From the NCBI RefSeq assembly GCF_014698825.1, contig NZ_JACJTT010000005.1:124001-188000 (forward strand): DNA of 64,000 bases. The letters run 5' to 3'. The notes beneath the pieces were generated by a model. That model saw nothing but the letters and a program-made list of their open reading frames with translations, searched no databases and had not been told where the DNA came from. Position numbers and translations under genes: made by a program. Position 1 is the stretch's first letter. Every line of letters starts with the position of its first letter. This document shows positions 37,271-47,791 of the stretch, in pieces. Origin of the DNA: Richelia sinica FACHB-800 (lineage in GTDB: Bacteria > Cyanobacteriota > Cyanobacteriia > Cyanobacteriales > Nostocaceae).

Positions 37271-38137
37271 ATGTATCAAAACCTCACCGTTAGGGGACGC
37301 TGCTTTGTATGGGGACAGCGTACCTATATTATGGGTATTTTAAATGTCACTCCTGATAGCTTTAGTGATGGGGGTGAATTTTATACTACCTCTGCTGCTT
37401 TAGCTCAGGTGCGAGAAATGGTAGCTTCTGGTGTAGATATTATTGATGTTGGTGGTCAATCGACTCGACCAGGTGCAGAGCAAATTTCTTTAGGATCTGA
37501 ACTAGAACGAGTTGTACCGATTGTTCAATCTATCCGCCAAGAATTTGACATACCAATTTCCGTAGATACAACAAGAGCTACAGTTGCTAGGGCGGCGGTA
37601 GAATCTGGTGCAGATATAGTTAATGATATTTCTGGTGGAACATTTGACCCGGAAATGTTGACGACGGTAGCTGATTTACATGTACCAATTGTGTTAATGC
37701 ACATCCGGGGAAATCCCCAAACAATGCAAAAACACACCGATTATCAAGATTTAATTGGAGAGATTTATAGTTTTTTAGCACAGCAAATTGCTGCGGCTAA
37801 AGTTGCTGGGATTGACGAAAATCAAATTATTATTGATCCAGGAATTGGGTTTGCGAAAAACTACGAACAAAATTTAGAAATTTTGCGTAACTTGCCGTCA
37901 TTTCGCCACCTAAAATGTCCAATTTTAATGGGCTTATCTCGAAAAAGTTTTATTGGCAAGATTTTAAATCAACCAGATCCCAAAGGACGAGTGTGGGGAA
38001 CAGCAGCAGCGTGCAGTGCTGCCATTGGTTATGGTGCGGATATTCTTCGAGTTCATGATGTTCGGGAAATGCGTGATGTATCTTTAGTTGCAGATGCAAT
38101 TTACCGACATCAAGCACATTCTGAAACCACAGCTTAG
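37271..38137 (+). CDS. folP: Dihydropteroate synthase (folate synthesis)
   Basis: 288 residues from ATG 37271, which gives the expected family length; an in-frame upstream TTG (37163) would add a non-conserved leader crossing the hairpin. Signatures: MGILNVTPDSFSDGG, DIIDVGGQSTRPGA, SVDTTRATVARAA, DIVNDISGG, DPGIGFAKN and LMGLSRKSFIG. It joins p-aminobenzoate to dihydropterin pyrophosphate in the cytoplasm. Its stop is three bases from the stop of the converging SPFH gene. Confidence 0.95.
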   Translation: MYQNLTVRGRCFVWGQRTYIMGILNVTPDSFSDGGEFYTTSAALAQVREMVASGVDIIDVGGQSTRPGAEQISLGSELERVVPIVQSIRQEFDIPISVDTTRATVARAAVESGADIVNDISGGTFDPEMLTTVADLHVPIVLMHIRGNPQTMQKHTDYQDLIGEIYSFLAQQIAAAKVAGIDENQIIIDPGIGFAKNYEQNLEILRNLPSFRHLKCPILMGLSRKSFIGKILNQPDPKGRVWGTAAACSAAIGYGADILRVHDVREMRDVSLVADAIYRHQAHSETTA

Positions 38138-38140
38138 TCT

Positions 38141-38983
38141 TTAACCAGCGCCATTACCACCATTTTTATTGGGACTTTCTTGGTTAACAGACTCGGCAAT
38201 CAATTCTTGAAACATTTCTGTCGAATTTGCAGGGTCTACAAACACAATTTTAGCGTTGTTGCTCTCACCTAATTTTTGGCTGGCTTGCACATAATCTTGC
38301 GCGACCAGATAGCGTAAAATGTCTCTACTTTCAGGATGAGAACGTAGAGCTTCCGCAATAATTTGCATGGAAGTTTTGGTTCCTTCAGCTTTTTTAATGG
38401 CGGCTTGTCGCTCCCCTTCAGCTTCAGAAATCAACGCTCGTTTTTTGATTTCGGCGGCTCTTTCTTCTTCCATTGACTTACGCACACTTTCCGGTGGTGT
38501 AATGCGTTGAATATCTAGCCGGAGGATATCTACTCCCCAACTGGTAGTGGTTTCATTCAACTGGTCTAATATGGCTTTGTCCATATCAGCACGAGACAAG
38601 TTAGTTTCTTCAACGGTGTGTTGGGCAATAATTTCTCTGAGTGTGGTGGTTGCTAGTTGGACTAGTGCTCCTTCTAGGTCGTCTATAGCATAAAAGCTTT
38701 TTTCAATATCGCGAATCCGCCAATAGAGGATGGCATCAACTTCTAGATAGATGGTATCTTTAGTGATGACATTTTGGGGTTTAATATCTGTAAATTGTTC
38801 TTTAAGGGTATCTTCAACAACGATCTGATCCACTAAAGGAACAATAAAGTTGAGTCCTGGCTTGAGGGTGCGATGATACTTTCCTAATCTTTCTACTAAG
38901 GCTTCATTTCCTTGGGTAATCAGTTTGGCTGACCCTAAAGCATAACCGATGAGGGCTAAGGCTATAGCGATAATTGGTTCCAT
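38141..38983 (-). CDS. SPFH/Band 7 (stomatin/QmcA-like) protein
   Basis: 280 residues with one N-terminal hydrophobic segment (IIAIALALIGYALGSAKLIT) and the classic Band 7 start EALVERLGKYHRTLKPGLNFIVPLVDQIV, followed by the coiled-coil EERAAEIKKRALISEAEGERQAAIKKAEGT. These proteins form large membrane microdomain cages. AGGAG lies nine bases before the ATG. No NfeD partner gene is adjacent. Function in this host is inferred from the family. Confidence 0.88.
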   Translation of the reverse strand: MEPIIAIALALIGYALGSAKLITQGNEALVERLGKYHRTLKPGLNFIVPLVDQIVVEDTLKEQFTDIKPQNVITKDTIYLEVDAILYWRIRDIEKSFYAIDDLEGALVQLATTTLREIIAQHTVEETNLSRADMDKAILDQLNETTTSWGVDILRLDIQRITPPESVRKSMEEERAAEIKKRALISEAEGERQAAIKKAEGTKTSMQIIAEALRSHPESRDILRYLVAQDYVQASQKLGESNNAKIVFVDPANSTEMFQELIAESVNQESPNKNGGNGAG

Positions 38984-39233
38984 ATATATATGCTCCTATT
39001 CAGCGTGTCGCAGAATTGAGTGTAAAAGGCATAGTAATAGCTTGTCCTACTTGTTCAGTCTAATGGGTTTAGGTTTATGTTTTTATAAACATCAGTATCA
39101 ATGGCTGATGGCATGGGATGGGGTTGGTTATGGGTATTGAATGAGCCAAACAGGCTGTACGGGGGCGAAAAGTTTCGATCGCTATTAAAGCACCTTAATT
39201 TAGATGCTGGCAAGGTTAGGGGTAATATAGTAG

Positions 39234-39261
39234 GGGACAGGGGACAGGTGACAGGTGACAG
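39234..39261 (+). repeat. Heptanucleotide tandem repeat (STRR-like)
   Basis: Two GGGACAG and two GTGACAG units in tandem. Heptamer arrays of this type are typical of heterocystous cyanobacteria. The gene-free interval 38984-39598 also contains an AT-rich AATTAAAAATT run at 39331-39372 and nothing else recognised. Confidence 0.75.
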
Positions 39262-39598
39262 TGCTAAAAGCCTTTGTTTGTCTAAGTTTTAGTTGTAGTT
39301 AATGTCCTAACTGTCTTGTCTACGGCTATACCAATTAAAAATTAAAAATTAGCAATTAAAAATCCAAAAATCTAGATGAAACAAGGTTTTCCAAATTTTT
39401 ATCTAGTTATGTTAAGGGCGGTTCCTATTGATACTTCGGTTAATAGTGTGAAGTTTGGAGACTCACAAAGAGGGTGACAGAGGAGCAGGAAAATGAGGAT
39501 TTTGATTCAGGTATGGTATGTGAGAGTAAAGAAAAGGTAGGTTTTCTTTACTGTGAGTCGCCTTAATTCTGGCTCAGAATTGGGTCTCATCCTGATAT

Positions 39599-40246
39599 CT
39601 AACCCAAATAGCTTTGCAGGTAACTGAAGGTGAACCGCTTCATTTCTGCTACCAGACGTTGGCGAAATGGTTGTTCTTGACTCAGGGAAAGCCACATTAA
39701 GTTACTGATGGCTTTGACTACTACAAAGGCGATCGCTTCGTAATCTGCTGTTTGCAAATCCACTGTGTTGGAGTTGGTTGGACGTTGAGCCAGTAACCTG
39801 GCCAAATCATGGATGAGTTGAGCATCAGCAGCATCTTCGACTGCTTGGATTTCAGGTATATTACCTTGAATTTCCACGAAAATCGCAAAGTAACCAGGAT
39901 TATCTGAGAAATGCTGCTCGGTGATGTCGATCAACTGATCAACTAGGGCCGATAAGGGCAGTTGTGCCAGATCAGGATTATCCAGTATCCCCAGGCGTTG
40001 ATGCAGACGTTGTTCATATCGCAGGGCTAAAGCCTGCATGATTGCCGTCTTATCAGGGAAAAATTGATAGAGCGAACCGATGGATATCTGAGCGCGAGCC
40101 GCGATCGCGTTGGTCGTGGTGGCGTTATAGCCCTGAGTAATAAACAGTTCTTCTGCTACATCAATAATTCGGTTAACTCGCTCCTGACTGCGGACTTGTC
40201 GGGGTTTACGCCGCATTCCTCCTGGATTGGATGGGTTTTGAGTCAT
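39599..40246 (-). CDS. TetR/AcrR-family transcriptional regulator
   Basis: 215 residues from ATG 40246 (GGAG six bases upstream); ATG 40258, also preceded by GGAG, is equally possible. The helix-turn-helix is clear: RVNRIIDVAEELFITQGYNATTTNAIAARAQISIGSLYQFFPDK. The rest is an all-helical ligand-binding domain. It is divergently oriented to a cytochrome P450 gene, and two palindromes in the gap look like its operators, so it probably represses itself and the P450 until a small ligand binds. Confidence 0.9.
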   Translation of the reverse strand: MTQNPSNPGGMRRKPRQVRSQERVNRIIDVAEELFITQGYNATTTNAIAARAQISIGSLYQFFPDKTAIMQALALRYEQRLHQRLGILDNPDLAQLPLSALVDQLIDITEQHFSDNPGYFAIFVEIQGNIPEIQAVEDAADAQLIHDLARLLAQRPTNSNTVDLQTADYEAIAFVVVKAISNLMWLSLSQEQPFRQRLVAEMKRFTFSYLQSYLG

Positions 40247-40295
40247 AGCTATCTCCATAGTTTCTCCACATAAGTGAGGATTAATCACATTTATC

Positions 40296-40325
40296 TTGAC
40301 AATAAATGAGCAATGCTCATATTAT
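40296..40325 (+). promoter_or_regulatory. Promoter of the cytochrome P450 gene
   Basis: TTGACA (40296-40301) and TATTAT (40320-40325), spacing 18. The first palindromic operator fills the spacer, so a bound repressor would block RNA polymerase. Confidence 0.6.
40306..40320. promoter_or_regulatory. TetR-type operator 1
   Basis: ATGAGCA-A-TGCTCAT, perfect 7+1+7 inverted repeat in the divergent TetR/P450 gap, lying between the -35 and -10 boxes. Confidence 0.65.
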
Positions 40326-40332
40326 TAAAAAT

Positions 40333-40347
40333 GTGAGTGTTACTCAT
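40333..40347. promoter_or_regulatory. TetR-type operator 2
   Basis: GTGAGTGTTACTCAT, with TGAGT/ACTCA arms; half-sites resemble operator 1 (ATGAG). Centres are 27 bases apart, near two and a half helical turns. Confidence 0.55.
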
Positions 40348-40380
40348 TTATTAAAGTAGTTCCTAATGGAGTAAATTGCA

Positions 40381-41784
40381 ATGAGCCAAAATTTACTGAC
40401 CCTACCCCATCCCCATCCAGCAACAGCCCTCAAAGAAATCAGCTGCGATCGCTTGGGATTTATGCAACGCTGTGCCCAAGACTATGGAGATATTGTTCCC
40501 CTGGAACTTGGAGACCAATGGTTTTGTCTTTTGACCAATCCTCAATACATTACCGAGGTCTTAAAAGACCGACTTTTGTTTATCAAGGGCAAAGATTTAC
40601 AACAACTGCGTGGTGTTCTAGGTAATGGTTTGTTGAACAGTGAGGGGGATTTTTGGCTACGGCAACGGCGACTTGCCCAACCAGTTTTCCACCAGCAGCA
40701 GATTAACAGTTATGCCTCGGTGATGGTGGAATACACCCAACAAATGTTGGCAACCTGGCAAGATGGGCAAATTCATGATGTCCATGAAGCTATGATGCGG
40801 CTGACCCTCAACATCGTCATGAAGACTCTGTTTGATCAGGATGTGAACGATGGAGCAGCAGGTACTATTGCCCACGCTTTAGATGAAGCGATGAATTGGG
40901 TTGAATATCAAGAAACCCAGGATGTGATGTCAGCACTAACAGAAATTGGGGAGATGCAACAGCTTAGTGCAGGGAGGGATTTTCCACAGGCTACCCAAGA
41001 AGCCTATCAGGATATGGATCAGCGTTACCAAGAGGCGATCAAACTGCTTGATGAAACCGTATATGCCATGATTAACCATCGGCGCTCCAGTGGAGTGACA
41101 GGCAAAGATTTATTGGGAATGCTGATGGAGGTTGAAGATGCGGATGATGGTAGTCGTATGACTGACAAACAACTGCGAGATGAAACCACGACGTTAATTT
41201 TGGCAGGACATGAAACAACAGCTAACGCCCTTTCCTGGACATGGATGCTTTTAGCCCAGCATCCCCATGTACGAGAAAAACTCAGTGCAGAACTGAAAAC
41301 GGTGTTGAATGGACGGCCACCAACTATGGCTGATTTACCCCAATTGCCTTACACCACCTGGGTGATCAAAGAATCTATGCGGCTCTATCCACCGGCAACG
41401 GACGTGTCACGGGAAGCAACCCAAGACTGTGAAATTGGCGGCTATTTCATCCCCAAAGGAACAACCTTAATTGCTAGTCAATGGGTTATGCACAGAGACT
41501 CGCGTTATTTTTCCGACCCAGAATTGTTTCAGCCAGAACGTTGGGCCAATGATTTAGAAAAACAGTTACCCCGTGGTGTGTATTTTCCCTTCGGTGATGG
41601 GCCTCGCGTTTGTATTGGTAAAAGTTTTGCTTTGATGGAAGCGGTCTTGCTCCTGGCAGCGATCGCGCAAAAATTTCACCTGGATCTCATCTGTGACCAA
41701 ACCATCGAACTTCAGCCCTCAATTACGCTACGCCCTAGATATGGAATTCAAGCTGTATTGAAAGCAGTCCCAGCTACAGCATAG
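40381..41784 (+). CDS. Cytochrome P450
   Basis: 467 residues. I-helix oxygen-activation motif AGHETTANALSW, ExxR in KESMRLYPP, PERW, and the heme loop FPFGDGPRVCIG with the thiolate C411. There is no membrane anchor, so it is a soluble bacterial type, closest in feel to the CYP110-like cyanobacterial enzymes that hydroxylate fatty acids or terpenes; the subfamily call is a guess. GGAG precedes the ATG. Its electron donor is not encoded nearby. Regulation by the divergent TetR protein is strongly suggested by the operators. Confidence 0.9.
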   Translation: MSQNLLTLPHPHPATALKEISCDRLGFMQRCAQDYGDIVPLELGDQWFCLLTNPQYITEVLKDRLLFIKGKDLQQLRGVLGNGLLNSEGDFWLRQRRLAQPVFHQQQINSYASVMVEYTQQMLATWQDGQIHDVHEAMMRLTLNIVMKTLFDQDVNDGAAGTIAHALDEAMNWVEYQETQDVMSALTEIGEMQQLSAGRDFPQATQEAYQDMDQRYQEAIKLLDETVYAMINHRRSSGVTGKDLLGMLMEVEDADDGSRMTDKQLRDETTTLILAGHETTANALSWTWMLLAQHPHVREKLSAELKTVLNGRPPTMADLPQLPYTTWVIKESMRLYPPATDVSREATQDCEIGGYFIPKGTTLIASQWVMHRDSRYFSDPELFQPERWANDLEKQLPRGVYFPFGDGPRVCIGKSFALMEAVLLLAAIAQKFHLDLICDQTIELQPSITLRPRYGIQAVLKAVPATA

Positions 41785-41807
41785 AGGATTATTTACATTC
41801 GTCTCAG

Positions 41808-43379
41808 TCAAGTTTGTTCATCAGAAATTGTTCTCGCTGCAACCCAGGCTAGGGTACTGGCGATGAGTAATAAAGGCATTAACCAATCTCCCCAACGCAC
41901 ATATAGGGTTTGGGTTGGGCGACGGTAAATAGTTTCTGTGTGGGTTTCGTAGGTGTTATAACCGGAAATCCACAAAGTTTTGCCGTGGGGGTTGACAAAT
42001 GCCGAATATCCTGTGTTAGTAGCTCTGACTGCCCATCTATCGGTTTCAATGGCCCGCATAATATCTTGGGCATGGTGTTGGGCTGACATAGCGGCGGTGT
42101 AATGGGCATCGTTGGAAGAACTGAGGATAAATTGTCCACCAGCAGCAGCTTGACGACGGAAGATTTCGGGAAAGGCTGATTCGTAGCAAATTCCCACAAT
42201 TACTCGCCCCAAGGGTGTATCAAAAATCTGATTGGATGCACCATGTACTTGATGTTCATCTAGGGGTGATAGACGTTGAATCAGTCCACCAATAATTTGT
42301 TCAAAGGGAATATATTCTCCTAGAGGTACAAGTTTTGATTTGTCGTAACGGCTGATAATTTCTCCGTTTCCAGCCACGGTAAATAGGCTGTTGGTATAAC
42401 TTTTCCCCCGTTCACCAAAGGCACCAACCCAAACAATTACACCTTTTTCTCTCACCGCTGCCAGTAGGGGTGTGTTTTTTAAGTCCCGTTGAAAAAATGG
42501 TAATGCGCCTTCTGGGGTGAGAATGCCATCTACACCTTGAGTAGCTAATTTCTCATAGCCTTCGGTGTAACCTGTGATGGCACGGCGTAAACCTTCGGGC
42601 AGGAGTTTGATTTTATTGGGGATATTGCCTTGAATAATGCCGATTTTTAAGGCTGTACTGGGGTTGTCTTGCAGGGGTTGGGTGTAGAGATAAAAGCCGA
42701 TGAGGTGGGAGATAATGAAAATGACGCAAGCAGCAGCTAAATAAGATAATTTTTTGCGACTATGGCGATTAATCCAGAATTCGGCAATTAAACCATTAAT
42801 AGCTACAATCAGGGCGGTGATAGTAGTTGTACCGGAAATTTGACCTAAATGTAAAATAACTAGGTTTTGGGGTGACTGTGTATAAGCTAGGGAACTCCAC
42901 CACAAAGGCCCAGCACTCCACAAACTTTCTAAAGCACACCACAAGGCTGTACCCATGAGAACTCTGAGCACAGGTTTTTGTTGAGTTAGGCGTGCCATTA
43001 GACCTGCCCACAGCCCGACTAAGATACCACCCCAACAGCTAATGAATGTCCAGCAAAATAGGGTGATGGCCAAGCTAGGCCACCAAGGCACGCCCAACCA
43101 GTCCATGGGGTGAATCCCAGTGATCCAGGCAAGGGCGACACCATGATAGCCAATTGCCCAGGTAAAGCCTAAGAGAATGGGGTGGGATATTTTTTTTCTG
43201 GTAGATTTAACTACCAATACCCACAGGGGTGCAAGGGCAAACCAGGCAAAAAACCATGCACCAACGGGGGCAACCGTTATCCCCATGGCGATACCACTGA
43301 GGAAGGATAAACCAAAGGGGAGAAAGAAAGACAATCTCTCTCCCTGTTTTTTATTCAGCGTCTTCAGCATCGCTAGCAT
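41808..43379 (-). CDS. lnt: Apolipoprotein N-acyltransferase
   Basis: 523 residues: six to seven hydrophobic helices in the first 230 residues, then a periplasmic nitrilase domain with the catalytic Glu ([11 protein letters not shown]), Lys ([16 protein letters not shown]) and Cys ([14 protein letters not shown]), and a final helix. It adds the third acyl chain to lipoproteins. The start codon lies inside the end of gyrA (29-base overlap, or 20 if the fourth codon ATG is used), implying translational coupling. Confidence 0.93.
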   Translation of the reverse strand: MLAMLKTLNKKQGERLSFFLPFGLSFLSGIAMGITVAPVGAWFFAWFALAPLWVLVVKSTRKKISHPILLGFTWAIGYHGVALAWITGIHPMDWLGVPWWPSLAITLFCWTFISCWGGILVGLWAGLMARLTQQKPVLRVLMGTALWCALESLWSAGPLWWSSLAYTQSPQNLVILHLGQISGTTTITALIVAINGLIAEFWINRHSRKKLSYLAAACVIFIISHLIGFYLYTQPLQDNPSTALKIGIIQGNIPNKIKLLPEGLRRAITGYTEGYEKLATQGVDGILTPEGALPFFQRDLKNTPLLAAVREKGVIVWVGAFGERGKSYTNSLFTVAGNGEIISRYDKSKLVPLGEYIPFEQIIGGLIQRLSPLDEHQVHGASNQIFDTPLGRVIVGICYESAFPEIFRRQAAAGGQFILSSSNDAHYTAAMSAQHHAQDIMRAIETDRWAVRATNTGYSAFVNPHGKTLWISGYNTYETHTETIYRRPTQTLYVRWGDWLMPLLLIASTLAWVAARTISDEQT

Positions 43380-45939
43380 CAGGGGGAACGATCGCTACCC
43401 CGGTAATAGCATCATCTTCATCTAAACGCTGGACTCTCACTCCTGTGGCAGAACGGGATTGAATGGAAATGGCGTTGATGGCTTGGCGAATGATAATACC
43501 CCGATTTGTCACCATCATGATTTCATCGTCACTGTTAACAATTCTCAGGGTGGCGAGGTTATCTTTGGTTTTGCGGTTTTTGAATTTGGTGGCCATTAAA
43601 CCTTGTCCCGCCCGATTTTGCAGGCGGAATTGGGCAACTGGCACGCGCTTGCCATATCCACCCATGGTAATGACCAATACCCAAGGGCCGACGCTGTTAT
43701 TACCGGCAACTTCTGGGTTTTCTTCGTTATTTTCTATGTCTTCGGTTTCAGGAATATCTTCGATTTCCACGTCTGTATCTGTGTTCAAAGTATCCAGAAT
43801 GGCAGCGGGGAGAATATCCATTCCCACCAATTCATCGCCGTCTTTGAGCTTCATGGACTTGACTCCACGGGTAGCCCGACCAAGGGGACGCAGTTGTTCA
43901 TGGTTACACCGGAAGTGAATGGCCATCCCTTGGCGAGAACCAATAATGACGCTATCTTCGACTCTGGCCCGACGTACCCAGCGTAGTTGGTCGCCTTCTT
44001 CTAAGGAGATGGCAATGAGTCCGTTGGCACGAATGTTACTAAAGGCTGCTAATTCGGTTTTTTTGATGTTTCCGCCTTTGGTTAACATCACTAGATATTC
44101 TTCGCTGCTGAATTCATCAACGGGGACGATGGAGGTGATTTTTTCTTCCTTGGGAATGGGGAGCATTTGCACGATGGGTGTACCCCGACTGGTACGGGAA
44201 CCCACGGGAATTTGATAAGCTCTCAGACAGTAAACCACGCCGCGATCGCTAAAGAATAATACGCTGTCATGGTCACAGCAGGTTAAGAAATGCTCGACGG
44301 TATCATCATCTTTGACTTTAGCGGCGGCTTTCCCTCTGGTGGCCCGGCTTTGAGCCTCAAAGGTATTCACAGGCATCCGCTTGATATAACCTTGTTCTGT
44401 GAGGAGAATGATGGCTTTTTCGTTGGCGATTAAATCGCGATCGTCTAATTCTCCTTCTGCGTGGGTGATGACTGTGCGTCGGGGTGTGGCAAATTGGGTT
44501 TTGATTTGCTTGATTTCTGTTTCAATAATTTCTAAAACCCGTTCTTTCCTGGCCAGAATATCCTGTAAATCGGTAATTTGCTTTTGTAATTCTTCGTGTT
44601 CCAGGCGGATTTTATCTGCTTCTAGGGCTGTTAACCGCCGTAGCTGCATTTGTAAAATCGCGTCGGCTTGCACTTCTGATAGTCCATAATTACTAATTAA
44701 CTCACCCTTGGCTGTAGGTGCATCTGGCGCATGGCGAATTAAGTTAATGATGGCATCTAATTGGGCAAGGGCAATTAATAAACCTTGCAAAATGTGGTCT
44801 CGTTCTTCGGCTTTTCGCAGTTCGTAACGGGTGCGACGTTCAATAGTTTCAATGCGAAAATCGAGAAATACCTTTAAAAACTGGTTGAGGGTGAGGGTTT
44901 GGGGTTCACCGTTCACCAGGGCCAACATATTCGCGCCAAAGTTGGCTTGGAGTGGAGTTTGTTTATATAGGTTATTTAAAACAACACGGGGATAGGCATC
45001 CCGTTTTAATTCAATCACGATTCGCATCCCGTCGCGATCGCTCTCGTCGCGGATATCTGCGATCCCCTCTATCTTTTTATCGTTTACCAATTCGGCGATT
45101 TTCTCAATCAACGCCGCTTTGTTGGTTTGGTAAGGCAATTCGGTGATGATAATTGCTTCCCGGTCTGGACGGTTGCGTTGTTCGATGGTTTCAATATTCG
45201 CCACACCCCGCATGGTAATGGAACCCCGTCCGGTGGTGTAAGCTTCTTTGATGGCGGCTGTGCCTAAAATCTGCGCCCCAGTGGGAAAGTCTGGCCCATG
45301 AATATGCTGCATTAACTGGGTATCGGTGATTTCTGGATTGTGAATCATTGCCACCAATCCATCAATCAATTCACCCAAGTTATGGGGAGGAATATTCGTG
45401 GCCATACCCACGGCAATCCCAGAGGAACCATTCAGCAATAGTTGGGGAATACGGGAGGGTAAAACCGTGGGTTCTTGTTGGGAACCGTCGAAGTTATCGA
45501 TAAAATCGACTGTTTCCGATTCAATATCTTGGAGTAACGATGAGGTGGTGAGGGCTTGCAGACGACATTCTGTGTACCGCATCGCTGCTGGTGGGTCATT
45601 ATCAATGGAACCAAAGTTCCCATGACCATTAATTAAAGGCGATCGCATGGAAAAATCCTGGGCCATGCGAACTAAGGCATCATAAACCGCTGTATCGCCG
45701 TGGGGGTGATATTTACCCAACACTTCCCCCACCACACGGGCGCATTTCCTAAACGGGCGATCGTGTGTTAAACCTAGCTCGTGCATAGCGTAGAGGATGC
45801 GACGATGCACAGGTTTGAGACCATCCCTGGCATCTGGCAGCGCCCGACCCACTATTACGCTCATGGCGTATTCCAGATAAGACTGCGACATTTCATGGCG
45901 CAAATCTGTCGGGATAATCCTCTCCTGTGAGGTTGTCAT
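43351..45939 (-). CDS. gyrA: DNA gyrase subunit A
   Basis: 862 residues. The active-site tyrosine is Y122 in AAMRYTE, with numbering identical to Escherichia coli; the quinolone-determining region reads [17 protein letters not shown] (T83, D87). The breakage-reunion domain is followed by a beta-pinwheel C-terminal domain with repeated blades (from about 500), interrupted by an acidic insertion near 760 ([19 protein letters not shown]). It introduces negative supercoils with GyrB. lnt follows with overlapping ends. Confidence 0.95.
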   Translation of the reverse strand: MTTSQERIIPTDLRHEMSQSYLEYAMSVIVGRALPDARDGLKPVHRRILYAMHELGLTHDRPFRKCARVVGEVLGKYHPHGDTAVYDALVRMAQDFSMRSPLINGHGNFGSIDNDPPAAMRYTECRLQALTTSSLLQDIESETVDFIDNFDGSQQEPTVLPSRIPQLLLNGSSGIAVGMATNIPPHNLGELIDGLVAMIHNPEITDTQLMQHIHGPDFPTGAQILGTAAIKEAYTTGRGSITMRGVANIETIEQRNRPDREAIIITELPYQTNKAALIEKIAELVNDKKIEGIADIRDESDRDGMRIVIELKRDAYPRVVLNNLYKQTPLQANFGANMLALVNGEPQTLTLNQFLKVFLDFRIETIERRTRYELRKAEERDHILQGLLIALAQLDAIINLIRHAPDAPTAKGELISNYGLSEVQADAILQMQLRRLTALEADKIRLEHEELQKQITDLQDILARKERVLEIIETEIKQIKTQFATPRRTVITHAEGELDDRDLIANEKAIILLTEQGYIKRMPVNTFEAQSRATRGKAAAKVKDDDTVEHFLTCCDHDSVLFFSDRGVVYCLRAYQIPVGSRTSRGTPIVQMLPIPKEEKITSIVPVDEFSSEEYLVMLTKGGNIKKTELAAFSNIRANGLIAISLEEGDQLRWVRRARVEDSVIIGSRQGMAIHFRCNHEQLRPLGRATRGVKSMKLKDGDELVGMDILPAAILDTLNTDTDVEIEDIPETEDIENNEENPEVAGNNSVGPWVLVITMGGYGKRVPVAQFRLQNRAGQGLMATKFKNRKTKDNLATLRIVNSDDEIMMVTNRGIIIRQAINAISIQSRSATGVRVQRLDEDDAITGVAIVPPDASDAEDAE

Positions 45940-46568
45940 AACCTAAAAAACTCCAGAAATTGTAGATTTTAGCCTTGATAGTTGACAAAACGCAAAATTA
46001 TGTCAAATTAATCTTGAATAATTGTCATATTTTGATATAATTCTAACATATACTCGCTTTTTTTGCTGGCAGAGAACCCTTAGCAAAAGTCGCTAAAAAC
46101 TTGAATATTCTATCACTAATAATTATCGAAAATATTATTTTGTTGCATGGATATTTTTTGGCTTAGATAAAACATCTAAACAAATTAACTGTTGCTCATA
46201 AATTTATGATTTTTTATGATTTTAAAATATCTATTTTATGTTGGTGTCACATGCTTGATTTTTCACCAAAATCTAATCATATAATCTATATTTCAGAAAA
46301 TTAAAAATAACATGCTCACAAAGCAATATAATTCTATTTAACAGAGTATAATTAAGTCAATCAGAATGCCCAATTTCCAAAAATTGCATCTTAAATATAA
46401 AAGTGCCAATTCAGTTTTTAATTATAAAATTTTATACAAATTATATTTAAATCTGCACAAAATAGTCAAAATCATCGATTTTCATATAGCTGTAGCTAAT
46501 GTAATTAGGACATTAGATAATCTTTATCCAGCAGATTGCAAGTGTATAATTTACACACATGAATAATC

Positions 46569-46599
46569 TAACTCTTGTGGTGCGGGGATCTTGCCCGCT
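46569..46599 (+). repeat. TAACTCTTGTGGTG hairpin repeat
   Basis: TAACTCTTGTGGTG followed by GCGGG-GATCTTG-CCCGC hairpin; a degenerate copy is at 21092. The surrounding 45940-46742 is very AT-rich (many A/T runs) and contains no convincing gene. Confidence 0.45.
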
Positions 46600-46742
46600 A
46601 TATTTGTGCTTCACTTAAATGAAATTTGCTGTAAGCAACTTTACTGTAATTTGGCATGTTTCCTATATTTTTCTATTAAATTTTTATTTATTAGTTTCTA
46701 TATAAAAGATTAAAAATAAATTTATTATATATCACTTATTTT

Positions 46743-47657
46743 TCAATCATCTGTAAAATAATCAGAATCTATTTTTTTAATTTCGTAAATAGATACAGTT
46801 GATACACCCACATGATTATCAATCATCAATTGTGCTAATTCTTGCCCATCTATTAATACAATTTTGCTATCTATGATAGACACATAATCTCTAGCTTCTT
46901 GAGAAAACTTAGAAGTAGTGATAAAAACACCTTTTCTCGCTCTTTGTCCATGCAAAGCACCAACAAACTTTTGAATTTCTGGTCTACCAACAACTGTATT
47001 ATCCCATCTTTTAGCTTGAATATAAACAATATCTAAACCTAATTTATCTTCCTTAATTATCCCATCAATTCCGCCATCATTGCTTTTACCAATTGCTTTG
47101 CCTGCATCACGTCTAGAACCGCCATAACCCATTTTCACTAATAAATCGACTACCAACCGTTCAAAAAAATCAGGTGAACAACTTTTAACACGATTCAATA
47201 ATTCTAACTCTAATTCTTTTCTGATTTTCTGATAACCAAATTCTATAGATTCTTGTGGAGTAGTTTCAGATATTTCGGTTATTTCTATTAATTCTGATTT
47301 ATCATTATCTTTTTTACTGGTTTTAAATTCTATAAACTCTGGAAATTGATTGAGAAATTTGAGATTAATTTCCGCAGGATTTTGACTTAATACTTCTTTT
47401 CCTCGTTCTGTAATTTGAAAAAAACCACGTTTTGGATCTTGTAATAAACCAGCTTTTTTCAAATGAGTTCTAGTCCAACCTACTCTATTATCAAAAACAG
47501 CTTGCTGTCCACTGGGTAATAATTCCTTTTTTTCCTCATCACTTAAATTAAAAACATCAGCTAAATATGTAATAGCTTCTCTTAAAGAATGTTCCTTACC
47601 ATCACCTGCATATTGCAACAAAGGAAGCATAATAGATTGAAAATCAGGAATAGCCAT
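46743..47657 (-). CDS. mrr: Mrr-like restriction endonuclease
   Basis: 304 residues from ATG 47657, like the length of E. coli Mrr. N-terminal winged-helix domain (MAIPDFQSIMLPLLQYAGDG...VGWTRTHLKKAGLL..RGFFQITERGKEVL) and C-terminal PD-(D/E)xK domain with FFERLVVDLLVKMGYGG, GGIDGII and YIQAKRW, the QAK being the Mrr variant of the motif. Type IV restriction enzymes of this family cut methylated DNA. It is AT-rich compared with its neighbours and beside an AT-rich gap, suggesting acquisition. Divergent from a second nuclease-like gene. Confidence 0.87.
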   Translation of the reverse strand: MAIPDFQSIMLPLLQYAGDGKEHSLREAITYLADVFNLSDEEKKELLPSGQQAVFDNRVGWTRTHLKKAGLLQDPKRGFFQITERGKEVLSQNPAEINLKFLNQFPEFIEFKTSKKDNDKSELIEITEISETTPQESIEFGYQKIRKELELELLNRVKSCSPDFFERLVVDLLVKMGYGGSRRDAGKAIGKSNDGGIDGIIKEDKLGLDIVYIQAKRWDNTVVGRPEIQKFVGALHGQRARKGVFITTSKFSQEARDYVSIIDSKIVLIDGQELAQLMIDNHVGVSTVSIYEIKKIDSDYFTDD

Positions 47658-47791
47658 TTTTCGCAAATTCTTAAATTAAGCAATCAACTTTTATACCATA
47701 TTTTACCCTCTCCTCTGCGCCTGGAGTGTCTCTGCGTGAAATAAATCTATAATATAGAAGATAGAAAAACTACAATCTAACTTATAAACGT

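Noticed and set aside
43463-44215. Plus-strand open frames opposite gyrA
   Set aside because: Products are Ser/Arg/Pro-rich mirror translations of a clear conserved gene.
46366-46566. 66-codon frame in the AT-rich gap
   Set aside because: Lys/Ile/Asn/Tyr composition expected from AT-rich noncoding DNA; no ribosome-binding site or recognisable motif.
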